A stretch of DNA of 25,000 nucleotides from Glandiceps talaboti (GCF_964340395.1 NC_135561.1:12952961-12977960); one strand, 5' to 3'. Counted from the first letter of the stretch, positions 9,381-21,290 are shown. Numbers and translations: made by a program. Notes: a model not told the origin generated them from the sequence alone.

Positions 9381-11947
9381 CAAAGAAGTAAACATAACAT
9401 AACATTTATGTATACCTTTCCTAACGTAAGGTAAAAACCTGAACGCTCATCAATATCCGCAAGTCTTTCAAGAAACAGGGCGTGGTTCGTATGATATCAA
9501 AGAAACGCACTAGCGTTTAAGAGAAGACTATGCACATTGTTGTCAGTTGAAACAAACCAGAGCTAACAGTGATGTTTTAATTGGAATTCCTTTTTTGTAG
9601 ACGACAAATGTGTGGAAACAACAAAACACAGAAAACAAGTTAAAATGAAAAATAGTCATTTTGGACATTATCCATTGGCTGAACTTAAAAAAACAAACGT
9701 TTTTTGTAGACTTCAAGACTAGAACATAAAGAATCACAGGTAGATGTTATGTTGATAATTTGAACGTCTGACGTGTTTTTTTTCATATTCATCCTTTCCA
9801 GCAAACGTTATTGTGAAAATGTTATGATTATATTCTTCTTTCCTGCAATGCAAGCAATATATTCTCTTGAAGCATACGCCTTGTGCCCTTGCTCAATAGT
9901 GATATAAGTCACGTATTATCAATACCTGCAGGTTATTTTAAAGTTCATTCATTAGCTTGCTTTTGCCCAAATGTATATGGAATCGATACTGATGATCAGT
10001 TCAACAAGGGGACGAAGGGATATCTCGACAACCTTATGAGCAGAATCCCACTTTGTAACTGTTAGCACTGCACGTACACAGAATTTGAAGTAAATACTAG
10101 AATACGTTTCCATGGAAATGCAGTGTGTAGCATACTCCCTGCACGTCCTGCTTAGTCCATGTTAAACATATTCCGTACATGAATGCGATCTCGGGAGACT
10201 GCAGGAATCATCTCAATTATGTATTTGACGTTCATTATGATAGCGAGAACTTGCCATGGAAGTGAGACTAAATCGATGGTCTATTTCGTTCTGTGCATCC
10301 AAACAACACAAATTACATTTTGATTACATGTAATTTACACTTTCCGATAGGCTAATTTTGTGTAATACGTACAAACTGACGCCATGTTTGCCGCCAGGCT
10401 TACAAAATGCGATGTCATATAATTATTCTACCTCTTTAGTCCAGGTACATCTGAAGATTTTTGGCTTTTTCACAATTTTCGGTTAATATTTCGTGTTTCC
10501 GATACCCCGACCGACCATACTTTAAGCAGCCGACCCTAAACATTTTTGACATGCAAAAATGTATTATTATGACTTTATACGTCTATTTACCTATAGGTTT
10601 TCTTGCCAAAATATCATTGGTTATTAATTTTCAAAATCACGTTCCAGAGAGAAACGATATCATTTCAGCCTATATATCAGCACAGCCTGCATATTGTGTT
10701 TGACTTATGAATGTCAAGTTATGAATCACATAATTATCTTCATTTACTTCTTCCAGTTGTTACGGACGTATTGTGACTAACGAATATCTTGTCTTTGGGT
10801 AGAACTAATTAAAAAAATATATAATGTTCTTGTTGTTTTTGCCTTATCAGCGAATTCTCGCAGCAACAATATAGATGACTATGCAGAGTCTTCATCCTAG
10901 TTTTATGTCCAACGAGACACCGGTGTCTGTATGTCGTTTACATACATTGGAACACTTTACATATATATAAGGTTGGACTGAAAGAGCGGCAGGAATATTA
11001 CTAGCAATAAGTACTAAAGCTGACTTCAGTTTGTGATGATATGGTCAGGTACACCTGTAAAGGTAGTCAAGTGTGTGCAATGAGCAATGAAGAAACTGCA
11101 GGTCACAATTAGACACGTGAAGGCAACACTACGGAAAACTCATTTTAGGTTGAAAAGATCAAAGTGAGCCACAATCAACCATTTTCAGAAGGAATGGAAC
11201 TCGATTGTATGGTCACCTGTACAATAACCTATGCTTACAATGTCTACATCTATTCAATGTGTTTACTGGACCGTAATTGCGAATTGGGAAACTGTCGTGC
11301 TCATCGTTTGAGCTATGAGATATTTTCGCTATCTTCTAAGTCATTATACACAGTCGCATTTTTAATATTTTCAAAGTCTGAAAGGTCGGACTAACTAACC
11401 GAAAACAGAAGAAGTTTAATTGCATATTTATAAAATAAGATAGTCATATGCTTTGTCTTTGATGAGAAAACAATGTGTAGTTAATATATAAAGTCAATCC
11501 AAATAGTGAATATATTACAAACTGGAATATGATACACTCTTAAATTTTGTACAAGAAAATATGAACCTAATTGAATGACGTAAAGATGTTTTTGTGCAAT
11601 CTCGTTATAATAGATATATCAGATAGCTCCCTGTCACATCGAAAGAGCCATAATGTCTAGGCACGTTTTTCAGAGGTCATACGTGATTTTTTCATGCCTC
11701 TGCTTTTCAAAACTTGACGTGGTTAGATAAGACCGATATGAATATTTCTTGATTTTATACATATCAAAGTAACGTAATTGAGACAATAACTATGAATAAA
11801 ATGGATCATATTTTTGCCCATGTTATATAGAAAACAGCTTTCCCCGCAATTTTGAGCACTCAAAGACGCGCCACTATCTTTCAGTTGAACACTGATATCA
11901 AAACGGTCAGAGGTTGTGGACTTCTGCCCCATTTCTCGCAATCACAG

Positions 11948-11948
<1 letters not shown>
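9381..11948. other. No gene supported in about 2.5 kb
   Basis: Only short frames exist: 9883-10065, 10461-10703 and 11164-11394 on plus, and 9543-9737 and 11723-11941 on minus. None carries a recognisable motif. No tRNA, SINE or inverted-repeat termini were seen. Confidence 0.5.

Positions 11949-12003
<55 letters not shown>
11949..12003. repeat. (CA)n microsatellite
   Basis: This is a perfect AC dinucleotide run of about 55 bp. Confidence 0.98.
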
Positions 12004-12006
<3 letters not shown>

Positions 12007-12414
12007 TTGCAAACTGATTTTGAAATACTGACTTTCATCTAATCGATGTGAGTACAACAAATGTTACCCGTATTATGAAGTGTAAGTACATTATTAGTTG
12101 TGTGCTTCCGAGGGAATATGTAATTGCAAATTGAATTGCTGTGCTGAAAAGAAACTATTACCCTAGATACGAACTCTACAAAACCATAATTATATTTTCA
12201 TAAATGTTTAATAAACACTCGCAATAAGTATCGTTGACCCAAATACCATTTTAGAATTATAAAGTCCGTATATCACTAGAGAATTGGTACATTAATTTTA
12301 CAGCTTACCATCCATAATTTTAACATTCACTTGATTACAATTGAATGTACATCTACTTTACAACAAAAGTCACAATGACTTCTTTGTCGGTTGTTACCAT
12401 TGAATATACATCTA
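12004..12414. other. No gene; one short direct repeat
   Basis: TTACAATTGAATGTACATCTAC (first 20 bases from 12334) recurs with two changes from 12395, just before the (GTAT)n tract. This suggests a local duplication near the microsatellite. Confidence 0.45.
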
Positions 12415-12488
12415 CGTATGTATGTATGTATGTATGTATGTATGTATGTGGTATGTATGTATGTATGTATGTATGTATGTATGTATGT
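12415..12488. repeat. (GTAT)n microsatellite
   Basis: This is a GTAT tetranucleotide run with one GTGG interruption near 12449. The two overlapping minus-strand THTYI frames are translated repeat. Confidence 0.97.
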
Positions 12489-13207
<719 letters not shown>

Positions 13208-13221
13208 AAGGATGTTATATG

Positions 13222-13262
13222 TCATTACTTGGAGTTTCACACTTCTGCAATCATCGGACGAC
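13222..13262 (-). ncRNA. Degenerate hammerhead ribozyme of the PLE relic
   Basis: The minus strand reads CCGATGA (13257-13251), a stem II-like segment, then GAAACTCCAAGTA. This lines up with ribozyme 1 (CTGATGA ... GAAACTCCGAGTT). The second core base is mutated (T to C) and stem II no longer pairs well. Stem III ACT/AGT with a CCN loop is intact. Stem I keeps GTC/GAC only with a bulge. It lies about 105 bp downstream of the relic's stop, the same side and similar distance as ribozyme 1 from the intact PLE. It is probably inactive. Confidence 0.6.
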
Positions 13263-13366
13263 TATTAAATTGAGATTGTCATGGTGTATATGTACGCATA
13301 AAATGTCTGTATTCATTGCGTAACAAGATGGTCGGACTAAAATACTCCTTATGGGGGTTTTCCTCT

Positions 13367-13970
13367 TCAGTTGGTGAAATTTATGTGACGGCGTTTGGAA
13401 ACCAACTCGGATTTTTGATGAGCAGTTCGCTTTTTTTTAGCTTTGAGTATGCATAGTTTCTCAGTTCAGCACAGATTACAACATTTCGATGTATTTGTGT
13501 AAGTCGTTTCTTGGGTGATGATAACCAACTCAATATATGCCATTGTTGATTCTTTTCCTTCAGGCTCCAAGTGTGTTTGACTAACTCCGTGCTAAAGTGA
13601 TGTTTTTAATAAGTGAATGTAAGTCTGTGGTTTGAGAATCGCTGTTTGAACGTGTTCTCTGTTGGTCTGGAGTACAGTTTTTGTTGTTGTTATCAAGTAT
13701 CTTCTTACAGACCAATATCAGTTTGGGTCAGATGAAGTAATCAGCATGTCGGATTATTAGTAAAAAAGAAAAATCTCTTTATGGTCTTTCAGAGTACTAG
13801 TTATAAAGGTTTTGTTGCCATAATTTCCATTCTGTCATCGATAGTAATTAGGTCATACGCTATTTTTGTTGCCTCTGTGTTGATGTCAATATACACTTTG
13901 TCGTTCACTATTGTTTGGTTCTTTGTTATATTCTCTCGTAGGAGCTTCTTGTATTGGTTTTTATGGCACG
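13367..13970 (-). pseudogene. Decayed Penelope-like element with RT core deleted
   Basis: Reading the minus strand from about 13970 downward, the N-terminal PLE region appears first (YKKLLRENITKNQ, then INTEATKIAYDLITIDDRM, 13801-13968). TLKDHKEIF follows in another frame (13769-13795), then NNPTC and TDIG, matching the NPxCRL...SEIG lead-in to the RT, then KILDN. Directly after this comes the GIY-YIG part: YSRPTENTFKQRFSNH, STELVKHTW, CCNLC-TEKLCILKA, SELVSKRRHINF, and a stop at 13369-13367. The RT catalytic core (motifs A to C) is absent. The junction lies near 13685-13700, in an AAC-rich stretch. Several frameshifts and stops show it is dead. The order matches the intact copy at 1-1515, but the sequence is a different family. 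Confidence 0.85.
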
Positions 13971-14128
13971 AGCAAGTTACAAACAATAAGAACGACACAA
14001 AAATGTACTTAGGACTAACAGAGAGAACGTGTTCCAACAGCGATTCTCAAACCATAAATATACATTTAGTCTTAAAAGACTTCAGTTCAGCACAGAGTTA
14101 TCTAAACACATTTGAAACTTCAGTAAAA
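13969..14128 (+). pseudogene. PLE GIY-YIG endonuclease fragment, inverted to its neighbour
   Basis: The plus strand reads EQVTNNKNDTKMYLGLTE, then after a duplicated AG dinucleotide that shifts frame, ENVFQQRFSNHKYTF, then STELSKHI and a stop in place of Trp. This is the first half of the GIY-YIG domain. At the DNA level it is close to the antisense copy at 13.62-13.67 kb (shared word CAGCGATTCTCAAACCA), so both fragments come from one PLE family. It abuts the minus-strand relic near 13968, giving a head-to-head pair. Its 3' end beyond 14128 cannot be followed. Confidence 0.8.
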
Positions 14129-14129
14129 A

Positions 14130-15035
14130 AAGCAGTTTAGGTATATTATTCCCCATTATTTATCACTAAGTCAAGTAAATATGAATTTCTTAAGGGACCT
14201 TGTCACCGCGAGTCGCTAGACAAGGAATGACAAACCCTTAGGTAATGAGTATTGTATGGCTGAATGAAAATAGCATGCTATAATCTATGAACAATTTGGA
14301 AAAGTAATGGCGATTTCGAACATTTTAACTCATTTTTCGAGCACTGCAGAACCAGTGACGAAGACACGGTTGTCGTGACGTAGAATAACCAGGGTAGGTG
14401 TACCATATTTTCAGTTCAAAGACAAGAATTTAGCCTGTTCATGGTATAAGGTGTAATATGATACATATATTTATCCTGTTAGATAGTCCTTATAAAAACG
14501 TTTTCCGTGAGAAGGCAATATCAAGCAAATATGTTCTGGATGAATTCATTCTATGATGTGCGAATCTCTCAATGTAGCTCAATTGTGTTTTTGATGCTAC
14601 ACAAGAATTTTAACGATATAAAACGAATTTAATGGCTAACTTGTATTCATGTACCTTGATACGCCAAGCACGAATAAGTAAGTAATGATGATTTTTCATT
14701 TATGCACTGACGTAGATTAATAACCCATCGTGTCATCGCAAAACGTATTGCACATAAAATGCAGTACTTTGAATCCTTAATACCCGCAAAATGTTCATAA
14801 TCTTTTACTTGAAAGGTCCCCTGACACAGATCAGTACATATTTAGGTTATCGTATGTTCTGGACCAGGAATACCAAAATAGAATATGTTTCTCTTACTGT
14901 ACGGCGGGAAGAGATACAAACGTGATGCACTTGTGCATAATCACTGTAGTGCCAGTTAACGTTAGCTGGGTGTTAACTTATTTTGGTATTATCCTTATGA
15001 TATCTGATCTGAAGCTCTAAAAAAAAATTAGCTGA
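14130..15035. other. No gene found
   Basis: No frame of interest is present. A GACA/TGTC hairpin near 14365-14376 follows a CAGTGACGA word that superficially resembles a hammerhead, but the GAAA box is missing. Confidence 0.5.
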
Positions 15036-15107
15036 ATGTTTCTGTTCTGTTCTGTTCTGTTCTCTTCTGTTCTGTTCTGTTCTGTTATGATAGATAGATA
15101 GATCTAT

Positions 15108-15153
<46 letters not shown>

Positions 15154-15154
15154 T

Positions 15155-15223
<69 letters not shown>

Positions 15224-15313
15224 GACAGACACAGACAGATACATACATACATACATACATACATACATACATACATACATACATACATACATACATACAT
15301 ACATACATACATA
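15036..15313. repeat. Compound microsatellite (TTCTG)n-(GATA)n-(CAGA)-(CATA)n
   Basis: Four repeat types follow each other: TTCTG pentanucleotide (about 15040-15085), GATA (about 15089-15222, with one GATCTATTA break), a short GACAGACA bridge, and CATA (about 15238-15313). The overlapping long minus-strand frames (YVCM, IYLS) are translated repeat. Confidence 0.98.
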
Positions 15314-15334
15314 GACGTGTCTTACTGGGGAGAA

Positions 15335-15382
15335 CAGTGCTCAGTGCAAAATTAGTAACTTATATGTTTGCATTGAGCACTG
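15335..15382. repeat. 16-bp hairpin next to microsatellite
   Basis: CAGTGCTCAGTGCAAA at 15335-15350 pairs with TTTGCATTGAGCACTG at 15367-15382, with one G-T pair and a 16-nt loop. The stem is too short for a typical animal pre-miRNA, and the flanks do not extend it. Confidence 0.6.
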
Positions 15383-15393
15383 AGTATTGAGCC

Positions 15394-16331
15394 ATGTCGT
15401 TTCGTTTACTCTTTTCATACTTGAAGTGTTGTTTTTCTACGCAGCGCACTTCCTACATGATTGACGATTGTAGCTTCATTCACATGGCAATTGTAACCAA
15501 TAATGTGTGTGACAGTGTCCATAGAATATCAAATCGTTTCCAAAAAGTCCTATTTACGCTACTAACAAAAGCAAGGGCTGTGTTTTTGAAGCGACACGTA
15601 ACTTGGTTCAAGCTGAATTTCTGGAATTCATTAAAGAGTTACTGATCAAAACTGAAAACTACAGCTGACTACCCCTGGGAGAAAATCTGCTTCTGTACTT
15701 TATCTAAATTGGTTAAACGGAAGAGTCTATTACAACCGAAAACAAGAGAAACGGATACATTCTGTATAACGTCAACTACATTTTCAATGTCAAGAGACAT
15801 CCATATATGTTTGAATGCAAGCTTAACGTTTTCACTGAACTCTGAAAGAGCACAGCTAATGGCGCATGAAGCATATATTTAATTAGTTTGTGTAAAATAA
15901 CTACTGGAGATGACGTCACAAAAACCTAAAAATGTAACGCTATTAGTATCGATCCGTTGGTTCATTTAAAATAAATTACTCGGCTCTTGGATATACATTT
16001 TCAATATGATATTCAGCAATACCTCATTTGCAAATATATTATTTTCAATGAAGTTGATATTTGTTTCATAAACGGAGAGGACATATGGTACATCTATCGT
16101 GTCCTTATGATTAGGACAAAGAATTAGGTAATTGCAATCTCTGGAATCATATTTGGGGAAAAATAGTGCGTGAATAATTTCGCCGAAATATGCTAGTTAC
16201 ATTATTCATGCTCTGAGAGCTGAACTTGTAAAAAAAAAAATAGGTAGCAATACCATTCTTTCGTTTAGATAAATGCATATACATCGAAAACCCTGGACTG
16301 TTGTTGATAAATTTCAAATACGATAACATGA
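15394..16331. other. No gene supported
   Basis: A plus-strand 83-codon frame (15394-15645) has no recognisable features. A perfect CRE palindrome TGACGTCA is at 15911-15918, isolated. The remainder is AT-rich without visible repeats. Confidence 0.45.
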
Positions 16332-16667
16332 TAGTTGTTATATATCGCTTTCCCACACTGCTCAAAGCGCTTTACAATTATTAACCCCGGTATAGATTTA
16401 TAATGACACGGCGGCCCTTTATATTTCCTCAGTTCCCCGGGAGCATACAATCCCTTTCATCCTCTGTGAGCGCATAGGATGAAAATATTCATATTGCAAC
16501 CTCTATCCTACAAGGTCCCCAATTATACAGGGTTGACTGGAGCGCAGTCGTGGTTCAGATCTTGCTCAAGGACTTTAGCCATTCACAAACAAACGTCAAC
16601 GGCGAGGCTCGATCACGCAACCTGCAGATTATAAGTAGGTAACTCTAAACCATTCGACCATCATGAC
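16332..16667 (-). mobile_element. tRNA-derived SINE
   Basis: On the minus strand the element starts with a tRNA-like head. A box A-like TGGTCGAATGG (16660-16650) is followed by an anticodon-arm-like ACTTATAATCTGCAGG (similar to the ACTTGTAATC of tRNA-Thr) and a box B-like GTGATCGAGCCTC. A non-tRNA body of about 230 bp follows, then a tail AAAGCGCTTTGAGCAGTG...GGGAAAGCGATATATAA (16370-16338), a form widespread in SINE/LINE ends. Length is about 336 bp. Such elements are transcribed by RNA polymerase III from boxes A and B and mobilised by a partner LINE. Box B is degraded (GTGATCGA rather than GGTTCGA), so this copy is old. No clear target-site duplication was found. Confidence 0.75.
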
Positions 16668-17815
16668 TCCACAAAGATGTGTCTCAACAAAATTCTTTGT
16701 TGACAAGGGATTTTCACTATGTTTAACTTTCAAATATGCATGAGCATTCATACGTTCAGAGAAGGGGTGGTAATTGCATTCAACTGTTACAGCCATCGAC
16801 ATGTGTAAGTTTAGAGTTGCAACAATATGCTTGATCGGCATCGTTATCATGTCTTAGGGACAACGGAGCAGCTGTATACTGAAAGCAATTCGTCTAACCC
16901 TAGATATAGAAATAAAAAAGACATGATTTGATACCGAGTTGTATAAGTGCACGTCACGTTGATGCAGGGTTTTTATAAGTATCGGGCGAGATAGACGGAA
17001 TAAAAACAGAATCAATAGTACCTGCAGTGCTATTCAATTTGCAATCGACCAATCTGGTCACCTGTACGTCAAGCATTGTACGTCAGATATCCCAGCCCTA
17101 TAGCGATGGTTTAAAGAAGAGCGAGCAGAGAGGGATTTTTGTCACGTTTCAAATTACACATCTGCATCATATCAAAAACAATTTAAGTTTATAATACGAT
17201 GCCAACAAGATCATTCTTCCCGTAAAACATAATGTGAATGTGTGACTCTACTACAACTCTATAGCGAAGAGATGTGTTGTTCGTATTGTCATAGCAACGT
17301 CGCATATATAATGAGAGGGAGTAGAAGCAAGAGTCAGTGGTACGACTGATCGTCTGATTGAACGTACAAAGTATACACTCTTTTATGAGTAAACGTACAG
17401 CTCGAAGTTTCTTCATTTCAGAGTCCAATTTCGAATGTCTCAGAGCCAAGGTTCCAATGTGCTAAGACAATAGAATACTTCATATGTGTCTCGGTGATGT
17501 TTTTCGAATAGCTGGAGGATCTGTTGGCTGGAAGCATTAATATTACTCTTGGCACACTTGGCTATCGATAATTATCTATAGGACTCCGTCTACTGTTTGG
17601 ACAGTGGCTTGAGTATCTCCTTGACTAAACTTGTACGATTTGGTAAGGACTTTTGATTTCACCTTTTTTTATCTGTGTACACTTACGTGTTGCTTATATA
17701 TCGCAGATAACAACGTCATTCTACATCAATGTCATAGGCTGAGTGTTATGCTGTTCACAGCTCTGATACACACATTTATTTCTTATTCTATCTGTTTAAT
17801 TTCGTGTTGATGTAT
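16668..17815. other. No gene found
   Basis: Short minus-strand frames (16629-16850, 17189-17449) have no recognised motif. No repeat boundary or RNA gene was seen. Confidence 0.45.
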
Positions 17816-17881
17816 TCTCTATCTATCTATCTATCTGTATGTCTGTCCGTCTGTCTGTTTGTTTGTTGTGTTTTGTTTGTT

Positions 17882-17974
<93 letters not shown>

Positions 17975-17995
17975 TTGTTTGTTTGTTTGTTTGTC
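17816..17995. repeat. Compound microsatellite (CTAT)-(CTGT)n-(TTTG)n
   Basis: A short CTAT run (17819-17835) is followed by mixed CTGT/TTTG, a long (CTGT)n from about 17885 to 17970, then (TTTG)n to about 17992. Five overlapping frames on both strands (SVCL, TDRQ) are translated repeat. Confidence 0.98.
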
Positions 17996-18210
17996 TGTTT
18001 CTTTGTTTGCTGGTGTATGTGTTTGTTTGCTTTCGACTTTGTGTCACTGTTTTTATTTTCGATCTTACGTATACATGTAGTCCGTATATTGAAGTAGCAT
18101 TTGGAGAATATGTTGCGCATTTAAGTCGACGTGTAGAACTCTCCGTAGGCATGTGTTTTACAGTCATGGCAGAAGCTACTAATAATGCATGTCCATTACC
18201 CCATCAGTGA

Positions 18211-18228
18211 TTGTGTGTGTGTGTGTGA
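18211..18228. repeat. Short (TG)n run
   Basis: This is a TG dinucleotide run of about 18 bp. Confidence 0.9.
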
Positions 18229-18450
18229 ATATGAGCCATGGGAGAGTTATGTCATGGGAGATATCGCAGTTACACCTTAACCATTGGTGACGAAATGCAA
18301 TCTAATTTTAAGAGGCCACTATTCATTCGATTATTAGTGAAAGAAGTTATAGTTTGATGAGTTTACAAAATGATCAGATACAGGCACTTGACACCCAACG
18401 AACACCCAGATGTGTTTGTAGTGTCTATGTCTGATACGAACCAACATTAG

Positions 18451-19630
18451 ATGTTCAACGTTAGGTGTCCTGTTTACCTAGTGGTAAGGTTAGACCTCGT
18501 CAACAAAGACAATTTGATGAAAACATACAATATTCGTACTCATACAGGTGCTACCAAACTTGGAAGACTTGTAGAGTTTCAATTAGGCAGCACAGTGTAT
18601 TTTACATCTCGCGCAGAACGTCTTTTTTGTTACAAATCACACAAAGAAAATGTGCGCCAACACGCATGAAATGTTACACTGTATCTTGCTGGGAACACAA
18701 ATAAACATATTTGTGTTTGATTCTTCCTTGTCTAATATTTACAGTGAGACGATTTGTATCATTTTGTCAGCTGTCAGTCTGTGTTTTATTAATGTAGCAC
18801 ACAACAAAATGCCGCCATCTAATTGAAACGCTGTACACGCTTTCTACTTTGCTAGTATTTTGTGGATAAGTGTATAAAATTTCATTTTTTTCATGCTCAA
18901 AATTCTTATTCCGAGACTACAGTTTCTTGATAAACAACTGCACAGTTACAGGAATATTGCAGTTTGAAAGCTGTACTTTTAATCTTCGTCAACATTTTGT
19001 TTTGATTATGTTATGGCTAGACTCAGTGGATCGTTTGAATGTTTCCTGGCGTCAAACACAACGTGATTGGTTCAATCTAGTGTATACAGTGCTTATAGTT
19101 GTATTTGATGTTGGACAGAGCTATGCCTCAGATGGTTTTCGATACAGTTTTTTTTCTCAGGCCTAGCAGTGTTATCTTCACTTTATCATGATTTGCGTCT
19201 CTCCTTGTATACCGGAGCCATTGGTAAACTACACCCGTACTATAGACACATCAATCAAATTGGAATACCAGTAGACTCAAGTTCTCATCTCTTGTCTTTT
19301 CTCATTCCACATTGCAGTCGACATATGGTGATTATTCAATACCAAATAAAAGTGAACGAATTCAACCTTCTATCTCTTATAGTCTGATTCTGAATTAATC
19401 GCGCTCACATACTGTTGTGCATATTAAATACGCCTCTTTGGCCCATCATGTAGCCCTACACTTCTCCCAATATGGGGTTGCCAAAGAAATGGAATACCCT
19501 TTTCAAACTCTTTGATAACTTTGAACAAACCCTGCACACCGTGTATGAACGTAATACTCTGGGGACATGCATTACAAGAAGGATACGGCGAATACGTACA
19601 GATGTGCATTGCAAACTACGGAATTGAATA
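18451..19630 (+). other. Possible decayed coding region (unrecognised)
   Basis: Consecutive plus-strand open stretches fill much of this interval: 18451-18669, 18870-19166, 19169-19387, then two out-of-phase open stretches at about 19413-19530 and 19507-19626. The second and third would join through the T8 run at 19148-19155, which is also a pyrimidine tract before CAG. No domain, motif or family was recognised, and no start context or splice pattern is convincing. It may be a relic of an old gene or transposon, or chance. I infer nothing about function. Confidence 0.2.
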
Positions 19631-19639
19631 TTGAGTGAG

Positions 19640-21055
19640 TGATTTCAACATACTCATTTTAGTGATTTGATATAGAATCTCCATCTATATTGTTGTACGG
19701 TCTTGTATAATACTTGTAAAAATACCAGGGTTTGGCTTATATAAAAAGAACAGAACAGAAGATGTATGCATATGCTTAAGTTTGATTAATTAAATATTAA
19801 GGTAGCTTATACGTCATTTCAAACAATTAAGTGTAATTTTATTTAATTAAATTTAAATCATTTCAATTCAATTGAAAACAGGTAGATTTAATTTAATTGA
19901 ATTTTATTTTCATCATAGGATGATGTTTTATTTATTTTTTTTAAATTGACTCTTATAAATAAAATATAGACCCGGTCGTTCAAATTATGATGAACGTTGC
20001 CGCCGCTTTTATAAAAAAAACGTTACTGAAATGGTCGGTCTGAATATAATCACGGCGCCAAGGTAAAGCCTTTCTCAAAAGACATTTTTATGCGGAGCCG
20101 TAACGACAAGTCTCGTTTTTCATATTTCTCGTTTGTTGAATAAATGGTTTTCAGTCGCAGTTTTAATTGACTAGGAATCTATTTGTTGGTATAAATCAAC
20201 CCCGCATTTACATTAATAGCCACTCATCTGGCGATTTATGTCGTAATGTGAATATCGTACAATGTGTCTCTGTTACATGTATAATTGGTGTAGCTCGTCT
20301 TTTAAAACTTGGTGTTTATATTAGAACTTGATATTCGATCTTTCAGTTTTCTACGAATCAGTTCTTGATCTTGCCGCTAGTTAATAGTGGCGTCACAAAA
20401 TCCTGTCCCTTCCTGTCCATTGTCAACATACTTTTTACTGCAAATCTGTGATAACGCAACTAGTGGAGTTGCCCTGTCTAGTGAACTGGAAAGTTCATTT
20501 TTCAGTCATTTCATATCATACGCTTTTGGACTGAAAAGAAAAACCAACGGAAATCCAAATAAACTTAAAACCGTGGGAATAGAACGATGAAATCTTTCAC
20601 TTGATTAGCATGTCATTGTGTGTCATAGTGAGTGGGTGAGACGATCGATTGTTATTATACATCGCCTGGCTTCATCAGCTTTACTTGGATTTCCAGAGAT
20701 TTAAAGATCTTCGTCACAACTTAAGCAGATCATAGAAAATAGAATCTAATGAATAGGACAGAACGCACGAAGTATTTCCACACTTTGCAAAGTCATCGTG
20801 CTCGAAAATAAAACTCTAGAGAAAGTTCATGTACGATTAGGGTGATCGAGAGCCACAACAAAATGTATGGATCAGAGTCATTCTCGTGTTTATTTTTAAA
20901 AAACTTGTAGATAGATTGTTTGTGAGATGATGTCTACTTTAAAATAACGAACGGGATGATATACAGTCAGACAGTTCACTGAAAGGTTGAAGGACATAGA
21001 CAGATCCACAATGACAGAAATCCGTTTCGTTTCTTTTCTACAAGTTTCATTGCGT
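19640..21055. other. No gene; AT-rich block with TAATTA motifs
   Basis: Between about 19781 and 19935 the sequence is almost only A and T, with repeated TTAATTAAAT, TTTAATTTAATTG and TTCAATTGAA words. Elsewhere one 67-codon frame (20387-20590) has no recognised feature. Confidence 0.45.
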
Positions 21056-21056
21056 T

Positions 21057-21150
21057 CTGTTTGTTTGTTTGTTTGTTTGTTTGTTTGTTTGTTTGTTTAT
21101 TTGTTTGTTTGTTTGTTAAGTAGTTTGTTTGTTTCTTTGTTTGTTAGTTT

Positions 21151-21186
<36 letters not shown>

Positions 21187-21290
21187 GTTTGTTTGTTTGT
21201 TTGTTTGTTTGTTTGTTTGTTTGTTTGTTTGTTTGTTTGTTTGTTTGTTTGTTTGTTTGTTTGTCTGTCTGTCTGTTTGTTTGTTTTTTA
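21057..21290. repeat. (GTTT)n microsatellite with (GTTA)n and (CTGT) inserts
   Basis: GTTT repeats run from about 21058 to 21118. Mixed units follow, then (GTTA)n at about 21151-21183, (GTTT)n to about 21263, three CTGT units and more GTTT to 21286. The plus CLFV and minus KQTN frames are translated repeat; the 50 codons after the repeat (to 21440) are unrecognised. Confidence 0.97.

Noticed and set aside
13781-14140. 119-codon plus-strand frame with a hydrophobic N-terminus as a membrane protein
   Set aside because: The first part is antisense to the PLE relic and the last part is a frameshifted GIY-YIG fragment.
14350-14400. Hammerhead-like CAGTGACGA followed by a GACA/TGTC stem downstream of the plus-strand PLE fragment
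   Set aside because: The GAAA box, the UH cleavage site and stem I are missing.
17804-18210. Possible repeat protein (SVCL or TDRQ repeats) or CRISPR-like array
   Set aside because: Every repeat is a 4-bp microsatellite unit with no spacers; frames exist on both strands as expected from a tetranucleotide repeat.
19781-19935. TAATTA-rich block as a homeodomain enhancer
   Set aside because: In such AT-only sequence these words are expected by composition; no other evidence is present.
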